A stretch of 32,332 bases of DNA from Glomus cerebriforme. Lineage: Eukaryota; Glomeromycota; Glomeromycetes; Glomerales; Glomeraceae. Under the pieces are notes generated by a model that was not told the origin of the DNA, did no database searches, and was given only the letters and a program-made list of their open reading frames with translations. Within the stretch, counting starts at the first letter, position 1. Each line of letters opens with the position of its first letter. The translations under genes were made by a program, and so were the position numbers. Where the stretch lies: the NCBI GenBank assembly GCA_003550305.1, contig QKYT01000049.1:286628-318959 (forward strand), written 5' to 3'. Below are positions 1 through 11,434 of this stretch, in pieces.

Positions 1-806
1 ACTGAAAAAGTTTGTAAGCATTTGAAAAAATTTTTTTATCTTCCAATAAACCCAAATCATCAGTAACACATTTACAGTAATTTAGGTTTATTAAACATAT
101 TTTTATAAAATCTTAATTTAGGTATATTAAATTCAATTATATCTGATATGATCAATTTTGAAAAAAAGCCTATTTAAAGCTCCCTGTTACGTTCAAAGTT
201 AACTTGTTTAGTTAAAATGTAACATACGAAACTATACATGACTTAATGAAGCTTTTAAAATGAAGTCAATAATAGTCTAATATTTATACCGTATGACAGT
301 TAATATTTTTATTTTTTTTTTTTTTTTGCTTTCAACTTAATAAATAATTTTACTATTTCTGTCTTCCGATATTATCTTGATAAAATTTACGTATTATATA
401 TACTTTCTGACATTTAGTATTATTTTATTCATTTTTACAATTGTCCTTTATTCTCATGTACATCTCTAAACTAATTATCTATGAATAGCGAAAATTCTAA
501 AAAAAAAAAAAAAAATAATTAAAAAATTATTTGTTGCAACACGAACTACCAAGGTAGTGAATTTTTTTTATAAATTTACTGAATTTTCTTTTAAATTTAG
601 TAATCAGTTATTTTTTTTAGAATTTCGTGCCGACTAGGTGGGTTATATTTTTTTTTCCTTTAATATTTATTCAAAAAATAAAATTAGTAATGTCAATTCA
701 TTTCATTTTTCTTCAGGAACTTTAGACAATTTGAAACTGGAGGGAATTTGGAATTGTAATATTTGTTTAAAGAAGATATTAATATCGTTTCTTTTATTTT
801 TAGGGA

Positions 807-890
807 ATGAATAAAGATGATGTAAAGATTATTCATTTGGTTATGGATAAAAGACCGTCAATTTTACAAAGCATTTATAGTCAAAATTGA
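807..890 (+). other. Weak coding-like fragment (27 codons)
   Basis: A short frame opens with ATG just after a pyrimidine-rich stretch ending in AG (acceptor-like) and closes with TGA after 27 residues. Its composition (MNKDDVKIIHLVMDKRPS at the start) looks more protein-like than the surrounding DNA. There is no partner exon and no homologue I recognise. It could be a remnant exon or chance. Confidence 0.2.
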
Positions 891-1088
891 AGGTATGCAG
901 TATATTGGTAATGAGCATTATTTTATTAAATAAAATTTTAGACTGATAATATTAATTATTAATTCTTTCCAAAATACTTAATTATTAAAGTAATATTAAT
1001 TAAACTATTATTAAATTATTATTTATTAAACATTTCGACAATAAGACTTTAATAATAATTTACTGTTCTAAAAACATAACAGTAACTG

Positions 1089-1150
1089 CCAAATCGTACC
1101 CGAAACATGACTTTTAAATTTAAGATGTACGTGATTCGGTTACGATTTGG
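1089..1150. repeat. Short inverted repeat (16-bp arms)
   Basis: Arms 1089-1104 (CCAAATCGTACCCGAA) and 1135-1150 are reverse complements with one mismatch, separated by 30 bp. The arms are more GC-rich than their surroundings. It may be the end or core of a decayed element. No target-site duplication is evident. Confidence 0.5.
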
Positions 1151-2171
1151 TTTCAATCTAAAAAATTTTTGCAAAGTGGTAAAAAGGACCCGCGGTTCGA
1201 AATTTTCAGACGAGAACAGCTTTGTCGGCTTGAATTTTTTAAATATTATTTCGACAACTTATATTTCATTGAAAATCAATTGTTATGATGCTAAATAAAT
1301 GAACAACATTTAAGCAAGAAGCCATGACTACAAATTATTAATTTTATATGGAACCTATTATTGCCAAATTCAACTATTAGATGCTTTGTCTCAAATTTTT
1401 TGTAGTTTAATCCAATATTTTCAAAACATCTTTGCTATATTTCTAGAATATAAACCACATACTTTATGATTTCAATCAACATCCGAAAAAACCAACATTA
1501 TAAGAATTTCAAAATTAGTTTCTTATGATTTCATTCGGCAAGAATAACTAATTGTTGATTTGATTCTTTATGAATTACTTAAAATAAAATCAAAGATTAC
1601 AATTAATATTTAATATTTTAATCAAAGTTCAAATAAATGAAATGCTGCTTCCATCATCAATTCAATCCAAGATTAGTAATGCATCTGAATAATATACAAA
1701 AATAGAATTGGACATTAATCGATTATGTGAACATTCTATTTTCACGATAAATTTTATCACTGAAACCACGCACAACAGGTATGTTTTTTTATGAAATTGT
1801 GAAATTAATCAGAAAAAAGTAAGTTAAATTTCTACAATGATACAAACATATGCTCATCTGATAATGTCTTTAATTTTTTTCTCTTTTGTTTAATTTACTG
1901 ATAAAGAATAAGCGTACGAAGACTATTGTTAGTTTATTCGAGTATATCAAAACATATATTACCAACTTACATCAGTTTTTAAAATTAAAATTCATTAAAA
2001 AAAAGGAGATTAATTTATTTAAATAACTCGCGCATTAAAAAAAAAAATTCTAAATATTTATAACGCAACTAAATTTTACATTTTTTCCATTGTAATTTCT
2101 TTAAATGGTAATGTGCAACTTTTAACTATTTTTGACTTCATTTACAGTATCACTGTTCATTTGAAATAGAT

Positions 2172-2389
2172 ATGATTCGTTGTACAGTAACTTATGCAAA
2201 TCAGATTGTTCTCAATTATCATTGTAAAATGATTTCACAAGACGATTTTCAAAGATAGAAAAGATAGAAAATTCTGACAATGATTGTTATGATTACGAGT
2301 TCTTTTTCAAGTTCAACAACAAGTTATTTTTATTTAATAAGAAATTTATGGAATACAGAATGGATTTTGATGAAAATAATTTGAAATAG
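2172..2389 (+). pseudogene. Decayed fragment of the 307-residue two-repeat protein family
   Basis: The fragment resembles one repeat of the intact gene at 12547-13470. An initial frame of 28 codons contains NYHCKMISQDD (compare YHITCKMISEN) and then hits TAG at 2256. Shortly after comes a stretch equivalent to the YDYEFFF segment at about 2285-2310. The piece corresponding to NKKIYGIDYDVNDLK, in other frames, ends near 2389. Several frameshifts, stops and a deletion between the blocks show it is dead. The order of the blocks is preserved, which supports descent from the same family. Confidence 0.65.
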
Positions 2390-2959
2390 TACTGTTAAAA
2401 GATAAATATTAGTATAATCATAGGAAAAAAACATGTTTATAAACTGTCAAATATGATCTCAAGTTTGAGACATTATCCAAATGAAATTAGGAAACAAGAG
2501 AAAAAAAGTTGATACTTGCACTTGAAAAAGGAACTTCAAAGAAACCATAATAAATAGTATTCTAAAAATGTCTTATCTTATTTTGCTGAAATAAGTACCC
2601 CTTTTAAACATTACTTTATTCTACCATTAGTTGATAAAATCACTTTGCATATATTGAGTTAACATAAATGTCCTTGCCTTTTGTATGAATATAACAAATT
2701 TGTGAAAATTTACGCATGGTAAAAAATGGTACCGGTCGTACCGTCCACGCAGAATGATCACAGGACATAAACAAACCTCTTTTTTTTATTTACTCTTTAT
2801 CTGTTATCGCTTATAATTTATTTTCTTTCTATTTTGCAAATGACACCTTTAGTGAGTAATGATATTTATTATTTGGAATTCGAGATTTGGAAATGAATGA
2901 CAAAATGGCTCTCATTCTATGAAATTTTGTTATCACTGCTCAAATAAATCGCCAAATTA
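2390..2959. other. AT-rich intergenic DNA upstream of the first AAA gene
   Basis: No coding signal was seen. It includes a small GC-richer patch around 2727-2750 with GGTACC and CGTACCG words. The shared promoter block of the AAA gene begins near 2960. Confidence 0.5.
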
Positions 2960-3115
2960 GAGTGATCATTGTACGGTCTCACACCGATACACATTTCCAT
3001 TTTGTGTATTTAATATTACCTTTAATTAACAGATAAAGGCATATACGTTAAGATGTTAACGATAAAACATAAATTGTTATCTTTACATGATTTTGAAAAA
3101 TTCTGTTATATAAAA
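2960..3115 (+). promoter_or_regulatory. Putative promoter of AAA paralogue 1
   Basis: Contains blocks found upstream of the other two AAA paralogues: a TACGGTC...CCGATAC word near 2970, a GATAA-N11-TTATC inverted motif at 3061-3081 followed by TTTACAT, and a TATATAAAA box at 3107-3115. The TATA box is about 100 bp before the chosen ATG at 3215. Position and three-fold conservation suggest a promoter. Binding by a GATA-type factor is inference only. Confidence 0.55.
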
Positions 3116-3214
3116 GGCATGAAAAAATCTTTTGATTAATTTGTTTCCGTATCATATAAATTCTTACCTACGCTCGATTTTTCACGAGCAGCATCCGTTG
3201 TTAAAATTAACAAA

Positions 3215-5860
3215 ATGGCCTTTTTACCTGCACAGATACCGAATAATATTATACCAATACAACATCCTGGCATCTCGAATGAAAACACTCAAGAAACTGA
3301 ACCTTTTAAAGTAGAACATGAGAATGGCGATACATTTGTTCGTTTAATTCATCATACCCTTATAGAGATACTGCGAAGATACTTGCAAGCAGAAAGTTTA
3401 TATGAACGCCATCCCAAGGTTATATATGTGACCTTAATTGATTACAAATTAAAATATCGCGTAAATGGCTTCTGAAATTTAATTACTTGTTTCTTACAAA
3501 AATAAAAATAGATTCCAGCACATCAATTATTTCTCATTTTACCCGACCTTAAAAAAGCTATTGGAAAAGACTCTAATCAGGAAAATAAAACCGAAAACAC
3601 TCAGCATCCTGAAATCTACAATGGCTATGATAACTTTGGATATGAATTACCTTATGGTGTTCATAATAATAATAAATATTTAAAGTCATTGGTTGAATTC
3701 ATTGAAAAAGAATATGAATCAAGGGTTTGTAATATTAAAGAAATGATTGATAATGTAAGTACAATAACCTTACAGTATTTCTTGGAGATATGCATGTTTT
3801 ATTTGATTTTGTGTGTGAAATATTATTGACAATATATTTCTTTAAGAATGTTATCTCATTTAAAAATCTATTCTATTTGTTTACAAAAGGTAAATTATTA
3901 TTTCATAAATATTTAATGTTAAATACTTTTGCATTATACTAACACCAATTTGTTTCATACTCTAAGGTCAACATGTACGTGCTGTATGGAATGAATGTAT
4001 AATTGGAGCGAAAATAACCAAAGTAACGTATCATCGTACACTTTTTGGAGAATACATGAACATTATTACTGAAATAATTGATTCAGGTTTGACATATTTT
4101 AATATGTTTTTTTTAATCGTTATTTATTTAAAAATATTGTTTCTTAACTGAATTTGATTTTTTAGATGGTGTTACTTTTATTCATACTTCAAAAACATTC
4201 TTTATTAGTGATTGGGAAGGTGTACGTGAGATTGAAAAGCTTCCCGTAGTACCATTACCAAAAGAGAGTCCAATCCGTGATAATCTAGTGGCACGAGGAA
4301 GAAAATTTGTAAAATATGCGATTGGTCCTCATTATCTTCAATACTCCGGAAATATGTTTTGTAATATCTGGTATGGCATTACCAACTTTAAAAGTGATGG
4401 TCGTGTCATGATTGATGCTGTTTCATTTTCAAAGGTCAATCCAGGTTACAATATGATAAAAAGCACTAACGCCCAAAATAATTATGGTTTATATTATGCG
4501 CAACAACAAGTGCCAATGCAACAACATGATAATGGAAAATCAGTTAAAGAGGAGGAACTTTTCATGTGTGCACCTTCTCTTTATGGATTTAGTTTTACAA
4601 CGAAGAAATGGGGGCAATTATATGTCGAAGAGTTGGATGGTATAACCGAAATTACCTAGCCACAAATTATTGTACTTTTAGGTTTATTTCATATTTGCTT
4701 ATAATATTTTTATTAATTTTAGAAATAAAATTTGATGATGACGCGTTCGATCAACTTGTTATGGATCCAATTAAAAAAGAACTAATTTCTAGTCTTGTAA
4801 CGTCTAAACATAAAGGAGTGGATCTTATCAGTGGTAAAGGTGGTGGTTGCGTATTTTTGTTACATGGACCTCCTGGGGGTATGTAATTTTTAGTTGAATT
4901 AGTAATTTATATACAGTATGTTATAAACATTATGTAATAACTAATATTTTTGATAGTTGGAAAAACATTAACCGCTGAAGCAATTTCTGAGTTTCTTCAT
5001 CGTCCATTATATGCTGTTAGTGTTGGAGAATTAGGGACATCAGCAGTTGATCTAGAAAATAAATTGAGTGAAATTCTTGAGGTTGCAAGTATTTGGAATG
5101 CTGTTATTTTAATTGATGAAGGTATGAGGAATTTGATGAAAATTATTCATTCAATTTTTACTAATTGCTTCATTCATAAACATTATGTGTTGTGATAGCT
5201 GATATCTTTCTTGAACGTCGAAGTGAACATGATATTCATCGTAATGCTTTAGTAAGTGTATTTTTAAGGTTACTTGAATATCATCAAGGAATTTTGTTCT
5301 TGACAACTAATCGAGGTAGGAATCTTTGAAATTTATCTGAAATTCTAAATTTTTAGTGTATAATATTTATTTGTTTTTTTTTACAGTAAAATGCTTCGAT
5401 GCTGCTTTCCAATCTCGAATTTCAATTGCCTTAAAATACAATGAATTGGATGCTGATGGTGAGTTACCTCTTACTATTACCAAATTATTATTTCTTAACT
5501 AATAAGAATTTCTTTTTATACTTATAGCACGAAAACAAGTTTGGCGTACATTCTTGGATCGTATTGATGGAAAAAATAAAAGCCAAGTGGATATTGAAAA
5601 TTTGAAGAAGAGACCTTTAAACGGAAGAGAGATTAAGACAGCTGTAAGATTAGCAAAGGTAATTAAAAATGCAGGGTGCATGCATTATATCGGTCTAAAT
5701 TTACTTTATACTAATAATTTAGTGATAATTTAAACAGGCCTTAACTACCAAAAATGATCCAGATGCATTGATTACTACACAGCAATTAGAAACTATTCTT
5801 GATATTTCAAAATCTTTTGGTGAAGAATTAGAAAATCGAGATAAAGATGAAAAAATCTAG
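3215..5860 (+). CDS. DUF7025 / AAA-type ATPase, paralogue 1 (11 exons, 615 residues)
   Basis: Exons: 3215-3418, 3512-3754, 3847-3889, 3967-4086, 4166-4639, 4723-4878, 4957-5121, 5199-5315, 5387-5458, 5528-5658, 5738-5860. They total 1848 nt (615 residues plus stop), and every intron is GT-AG. Residues ~1-149 are a variable N-terminal region with a conserved EPFKVEH segment. Residues ~150-290 match DUF7025 (LPVVPLPKESPIRD, then KFVKYAIGPHYLQYSGNM, then GRVMID at 282-287). The ATPase core carries Walker A GPPGVGKT (410-417), Walker B ILIDEAD (D467, E468), sensor-1 TTNR (N506) and an arginine-finger-like FDAAFQSR (R518), followed by an AAA lid region. The family is presumed to be ATP-driven remodellers or unfoldases; the substrate is unknown. 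No signal peptide or membrane span is obvious. Exon boundaries were set by keeping the frame and by comparison with the two paralogues. The ATG at 3215 aligns in position with theirs. Confidence 0.9.
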
Positions 5861-6704
5861 TAGATAAAATGATCTAGAAAAGCAAAAATACAGCCAGAAA
5901 ACTTGAATCAATAAGGATACTTCAGATCGAACAAATAAATTGGATATTTATATATATATATATTTAATAGTTATATTTTACATTTTATTTAATAACACAT
6001 AACTTACTCATTTCGAAGGGTTAAAGTTTTGAGATGACTTAAGATAAATTCCTTTATTCTCAGTCTAATTCAAAAGTAGTAATAAATATTATTTTTACAA
6101 AAAAAGATAAAAGGGATATTTAATATATGCAAAAACGTGGGAGATCTTTAAAAAGTTTACATTTACTTGCTAAAACCTAAAGATGCAATTATTATTTGAA
6201 AATGTGCGCATCACGGCTGACTGGCATTATGCATAATCAGAAGAAAGAAGAATGATAGTTTCATGTAAGGTAAGACTGTATTTATAGCATCTCTTGAATG
6301 TCAGGTTTGTGGCGCAGAAATTTTATAATAAATTTTTTTTTTCTTTGACATAAAGCTTTATAGATGTATTTTTGCCTGCTCTGCGAGTTTACTATATTTT
6401 GGAAGGAGGTCTAAAATGCCGTTTTTGACTTTACATATAAATAAATGATATTACCTTCGCCGATCATCAAAAATGGATGGATGAAAAATAAAATTTTTGT
6501 CAAATAAGTCAATAATGATATTTAAAAATGCCTTTAATACTCTAAGTAAACTTGCAGAACAGACCGAAATTAGGTCTATTTAGTAAATATGGTTAATATA
6601 AAAAATTTTCTTTTTATGATGTTTTGATCAGCTAGCTGCGCCGCAAACTTGGCACACATGAAACTATAAATCTCCAAGTTTCGGATCTACAAAAATGTAT
6701 ATTA
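5861..6704. other. Intergenic DNA between AAA paralogues 1 and 2
   Basis: The first ~150 bp resemble the 3' flank of paralogue 2 (AATAAA-like words and a TA dinucleotide run near 5949-5964), so they are probably 3' UTR. The rest is AT-rich without coding signal, apart from a possible small inverted-repeat element at 6369-6571. Confidence 0.5.
6369..6571. mobile_element. Possible MITE-like element with ~25-bp inverted ends
   Basis: The sequence at about 6369-6393 (containing GCCTGCTCTGCGAGTTTACT) is the reverse complement of about 6547-6571 at roughly 80% identity. The interior is ~150 bp and AT-rich. There is no coding capacity and no clear target-site duplication, so this may be coincidental or an old, decayed element. 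Confidence 0.3.
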
Positions 6705-7050
6705 TTGTCTTAGCACGCTTACTTTATTAAGTTTGATTTGCAGTACGAAATGTTGTACATGATGGTCCTATTGTGCTATATAACTAAAAAACATACGTAT
6801 TAAACCCTCTATCTTTTTTTATGGTTATGTCCTTGTACGTTTTGCTTTTTTTATCCTTAATGTGGTCTTATAGTGAACAAATGCGAACATCAGTCTAAAT
6901 CGCAATCCTATTTTAGTAGATCATTTAAATATACGGTCTTAAAACGCCGATACGCCATCAAGAATTCACACGTTCTCATTATGCGCATTTAGATAATGAT
7001 AAACATAAATTGTTATCTTTACATAATCTGTTATTTCCGACTATATAAAT
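6705..7050 (+). promoter_or_regulatory. Putative promoter of AAA paralogue 2
   Basis: From about 6710 this region is a diverged copy of the DNA upstream of paralogue 3 (16615-17075). Shared words include TTAGCACGC, ACATACGTATTAAACC, ATACGGTC and CGATACGCCAT, and CATTATGCGCATTTA. The GATAA...TTATC inverted motif is at 6998-7017 and a TATATAAA box at 7042-7049. The interval from TATA to the ATG at 7175 is longer than in paralogue 3. A 5' UTR intron is possible but not demonstrable. Confidence 0.55.
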
Positions 7051-7174
7051 CATGAGAAAATCTTTTAATTTAGACATTGAAATTCAAAATAGTGGCAAGT
7101 AGATAATTTATTTTATATCATAAGTATTGTATTTTAATTAATAATCATTGAATTTAATTATCTTAAAGCAAAAA

Positions 7175-9716
7175 ATGGACCCTCCGATGCAATCATCAGA
7201 ACAGGCAGATGTTCAAGAACCTGATCCTTTTAAAGTAGAACATGTTAATGGTGATACATTTGTTCATTTAATTGATCCTATTCTTATAGAAACTTTGCGA
7301 ATGTACTCACAATCGACGTGTTTATATGAACAAAAGCCAAAGGTTTGTATAAATTCAATCATAATTCGAGTATTAAAATAAATAAATGATTACAAAAAAT
7401 ATTATTGCGTAATTATTTTTCTGAAATTTATCTTTTTTTACCAAATAAAAATAGGTTCCAGCATATGGATTATTTCTCATTTTACCAGAACTTAAAAAAG
7501 CTGTTGAAACCAATAATATTCCTTCTGAGATCTACGATGACTATGATGATTATGATGATGATGTAGTTATTGGGGATAATAAAAATTTAAAGTCATTGGT
7601 TGAATTGATTGAAAAAGAATATGATACTAAAATTTGTGAAATCAAAGAAATGGTTGATAATGTAAGTTTCTTGAAGATATGCATCTATTATTTATTTATG
7701 TGTACAATATTGACAATATTCTTATTTAAGAATGTTATCTCATTCAAAAATCTATTCTATCTGTTTACAAAAGGTAAATTATTATATTCTACATATTTGA
7801 TGTTAAATAATTTTGCATTATACTCACTAATTAGTTTACTTAAGGTCAACATGTACGTGCTGTATGGAATGAATGTATAATCGGAGCGAAAATAATCGAT
7901 GCAACGTATTTTGGCACATTTTGTGGAGAATACATGAATATTAATGCTGAAATAATTGATTCAGGTATTTATATAATATGATTTTTTTTTATCGCTACTT
8001 AAATTTAAAATCTTGTTTCTTAAATGAATTTGATTTTCTTTATAGATGGCATCTCCTTTATTCATGGAACCAAATCATTCAATATTGAGGAATGGGAAGG
8101 TGTATTTGAGATTGAAAAGCTTCCCGTCGTTCCATTACCAAAAGAAAGTCCAATCCGCGACAACCTAATAGCACGAGGAAAAAAATTTATAAAATATGCG
8201 ATTGGCCCGCATTATCTTCAATACTCCGGAAATATGTTTCGTAAAACTTGGTTTGGTATCACCAATTTTAAAAGTGATGGTCGTGTCATGATTGATGCTG
8301 TTTCATTTTCCAAGATCAATCCAAGTTACAATATGGAGACCGCAAAAAATTTTAACCGCGGAAGTCGTTGTGGTAGACAAATGCAAGTGCAACAACATGA
8401 TGAAAAATCAGTTAAGGAGGAGGAAATTTTCATGTGTGCACCTTCTCTTTTTGGATTTAGTTTTACAACGAAGAAATGGGGTCAATTATATGTTGATAAG
8501 TTAGATGGTATAGTTAAAATACAAAATACTCTGTTTTCTGGTCCTTTCACTTTATATTTACTAATAATATCTTTATTAATTTTAGAAATAACATTTGATG
8601 ATGATGCGTTTGATCAACTTGTTATGGATCCAATTAAAAAAGAACTAATTTCTAGTCTTGTAACGTCTAAACATAAAGGAGTGGATCTTATCAGTGGTAA
8701 AGGTGGTGGTTGCGTATTTTTGTTACATGGACCTCCTGGGGGTATGTAATTTTTAGTTGAATTAGTAATTTATATACAGTATGTTATAAACATTATGTAA
8801 TAACTAATATTTTTGATAGTTGGAAAAACATTAACCGCTGAAGCAATTTCTGAGTTTCTTCATCGTCCATTATATGCCGTTAGTGTTGGAGAATTAGGAA
8901 CATCAGCAGTTGATCTAGAACGTAAATTGAGTGAAATTCTTGAGGTTGCAAGTATTTGGAATGCTGTTATTCTAATTGATGAAGGTATGAAACATTTGAT
9001 GAAAATTGTTCATTCAATTTTTTACTAATTTCTCCTTCATAAACATTATTTGTTGCGATAGCTGATATCTTTCTTGAACGTCGAAGTGAACATGATATTC
9101 ATCGCAATGCTTTAGTAAGTGTATTTTTAAGATTACTTGAATATCATCAAGGAATTTTGTTCTTGACAACTAACCGAGGTAGGAATTTTTAAAATTTATT
9201 TGAATTTCTAATTTTTTAGTCATGTATTTATTTTGTTTTTTTTTTACAGTAAAATGCTTCGATGCCGCTTTCCAATCGCGAATTTCAATCGCCTTAAAAT
9301 ACAATGAATTGGATGCTGATGGTGAGTTGTATTACTATGACCAAATTATTATTTCTTAACTAATAAGAATTTCTTTTTATACTTACAGCACGAAAACAAG
9401 TTTGGCGTACATTCTTGGATCGTATTGATGGAAAAAATAAAAGTCAAGTGGATATTGAAAATTTGAAGAAGAGACCTTTAAATGGAAGAGAGATTAAGAC
9501 AGCTGTAAGATTAGCAAAGGTAATTAAAAATGCAGGGTGATTATATTGGTCTAAATTTACTTTATATTAATAATTTATTGATAATTTAAATAGGCCTTAA
9601 CTACAAAAAATGATCCAGATGCATTGATTACTACGCAGCAATTAGAAACTATTCTCGATATTTCAAAATCTTTTGGTGAAGAATTAGAAAATCGAGATTT
9701 TGATGAAAAAATTTAG
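7175..9716 (+). CDS. DUF7025 / AAA-type ATPase, paralogue 2 (11 exons, 587 residues)
   Basis: Exons: 7175-7342, 7455-7661, 7731-7773, 7845-7964, 8046-8507, 8586-8741, 8820-8984, 9062-9178, 9250-9321, 9389-9519, 9594-9716. They total 1764 nt, with all introns GT-AG and the same positions and phases as paralogue 1. The N-terminal hinge in exon 2 is acidic and Asp/Tyr-rich (DDYDDYDDDVV). The DUF7025 block ends with GRVMID at 258-263. The ATPase motifs are intact: GPPGVGKT (K388), Walker B D439/E440, sensor-1 N478 and the FDAAFQSR finger. The ATG at 7175 was chosen because it aligns with the starts of the other paralogues; the upstream in-frame extension begins only with TTG. The stop at 9714 follows a six-A run. 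Two bases fewer would open ~27 more codons to 9793, so the tail was probably longer in an ancestor. Confidence 0.9.
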
Positions 9717-9793
9717 AAAAACAAAATTCAGATAAAAATGATCTCGAAAAGCAAATAAATGAGCTAAAGATTGAATCAAGACATATCGAATAA
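9717..9793 (+). pseudogene. Former C-terminal tail of AAA paralogue 2, now out of frame
   Basis: Directly after the stop, the -2 frame (relative to the A run at 9705-9710) reads on through NLEKQNSDKNDLEKQINELK-type, Lys/Glu-rich sequence to TAA at 9791. Paralogue 3, with four A at the same place, reads through an equivalent NLENENSDK tail. This looks like a tail lost by homopolymer-length change. Confidence 0.5.
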
Positions 9794-10414
9794 ATATAAT
9801 TTAAATGTTTATATATATATTTTTGAAAGTTATATTGGCATCACATAAATTAGTATTATAAACAGAATAAAATTACTTTGTGAATTTGTAAGATGGTGAG
9901 TGAATAATGCTACGATCAAATTGATGCGATCAATCTAATGCTGCCCGAATCGTCATGGTCTGGTTTATTTTCTATACCTATCACGGTTCTTGCTGTTAAA
10001 TGGTTAATGATCCAAGATCATTTATTCGTAAATCAAATAAAGTATATATTTTTGGCGAAAATGAAATTTAATTGCGCCACGCAATTCGTTATTGTTCGAA
10101 AATTTTTTCCATGAGTTTCCACCCAATTACTATACAGTATTTGTAGGTTGTACTAGTTGATATAGCAGATTGTAAGGTTTTAATTTATTAACAACCAGTT
10201 TTAGGACTGTTTTAAGAATAAGACCAGAGTAATTGTTGTCGATATATATTATAAATTTATACACTTCTTTTCGTTATAATTACTTTTACTAAGTAATGTA
10301 TCTCTGAAGACTGAAATAAATAATTGATTTATGAATATGTTAAATCTTATTTTTAAACATAATCTATGAAATGACATGGTGAATGTCATAAGTATTTATA
10401 CTATTCAAAACTTT
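9794..10414. other. AT-rich intergenic DNA
   Basis: Apart from the 3' flank of paralogue 2 (AATAAA words near 9788 and 9865), no coding or repeat structure was seen. A slightly GC-richer patch at about 9925-10010 has no interpretable frame. Confidence 0.45.
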
Positions 10415-10613
10415 CTTGATTATATCTACGCTTCAAATCGTCTACATCAAAATCCACTCCATAAATTTTCTTATTAATAAATATATTTACTCAATATGAT
10501 ATTTTATTGTAGAATCATTTAAATTTCGAAAAAGAACTTGTAAATATAATTATCATTTTCCCAGGAAGCACAAGTTACATGGTAAAAATTTCGTCATTTA
10601 AATAAAATAATCT
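10415..10613 (-). pseudogene. Decayed minus-strand fragment of the two-repeat protein family
   Basis: On the reverse complement, blocks follow the order of the second repeat of the 12547-13470 gene. First comes AAATGACGAAATTT with CATGTAACTTGTG (the YHVTCK region). Next are AATGATAATTAT with AAGTTCTTTTT (the NYDYEFFF region) and AAATGATTCTACAAT (SNDSAM). Last are TTAATAAGAAAATTTATGG and GATTTTGATGTAGACGATTT (NKEIYGIDFDVNDL). Frames are broken several times and the N-terminal part is missing. Nucleotide similarity to the intact gene is still high, so the loss looks fairly recent. Confidence 0.7.
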
Positions 10614-11434
10614 AAATTTTTTTGCATAATAAAAATAGATAAAGAATTGTGTGTTATAGATTAATTTTGAAGTTTTGAAATAAATTTAAAGATATATTTG
10701 CTCAATCTTGTTTTTACAGAAAAGAAGGGATATAAGTTAAAAAAAAATTAAAAACGATTACGTAGCACTGGAGTGTGCTATCAACATAGTTTAACAAAAC
10801 TATTTACTCATATATAGATAAAATATATATAGATTACTATAAAGATTTTTCATATTAAGCTATTTTACACTATAATTTGGATGATTTAATAAATATTTTT
10901 ATTCCTTTATAGCTTTGAGCTCTTCTTATCATTTTCGTTTCAGTTTTTTTTTTTTAAAAAAAAAATACTATTCATACTAAAATACACATTTGTATTACTT
11001 CTTAATAGTAAAAAATCCTTTCCCTAGTATTTTCCAAGAAAGCGAAGTGTCACATTATTTTTTAAGTTATAATTATACTCATTTACAGTTTTAATTTATT
11101 TAAAAGTTATCAAAATTTAAATATTTAGGATTTTTTACCGAAAATGCCTGCAATTTCAAGATTTACCAGAATCAAGCAAAGAACAAATAAATATTATTTC
11201 ACATTTTATACAAAATAATAAATAACTAACAATAAATGAAGTTCCATGTACTGTATAAATTTGTATTTTTAAAACTTTAAAATTTTATTTTCATATCATA
11301 TTAATATCGTTTCATTTAGTGTTGAAAGTGCATTTTATTTCCTAGACCCTTTAACTTTTATTACCGAAAAATTACAAATATAAACGTTTAGAGTTACTTT
11401 ATAAAGGATTTTTTAAATAACTTACGTGTAGCCC
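10614..11434. other. AT-rich DNA without recognised features
   Basis: Homopolymer-rich sequence with stops in all frames. A short A/T palindrome (T run then A run, about 10945-10967) is the only structure noted. Confidence 0.45.

Larger units (their letters stand above)
1..2171. other. AT-rich intergenic DNA
   Basis: This stretch is strongly AT-rich, with long T and A homopolymers (near 311-328 and 499-516). Stops are dense in all frames. A 63-codon open frame at 1107-1298 has no recognisable domain and starts inside an inverted repeat, so I do not call it. The only sub-features I can support are the small hairpin at 1089-1150 and a weak exon-like stretch at 804-890. Confidence 0.6.

Noticed and set aside
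1107..1298. 63-codon plus-strand frame
   Set aside because: No domain or second copy, and it starts inside an inverted repeat. AT-rich chance frame.
7148..7174. N-terminal extension of AAA paralogue 2
   Set aside because: It begins with TTG. The ATG at 7175 aligns with the starts of the other copies.
7596..7880. 94-codon open frame inside AAA paralogue 2
   Set aside because: It reads through introns 2 and 3. The equivalent introns in the other copies carry stops or differ.
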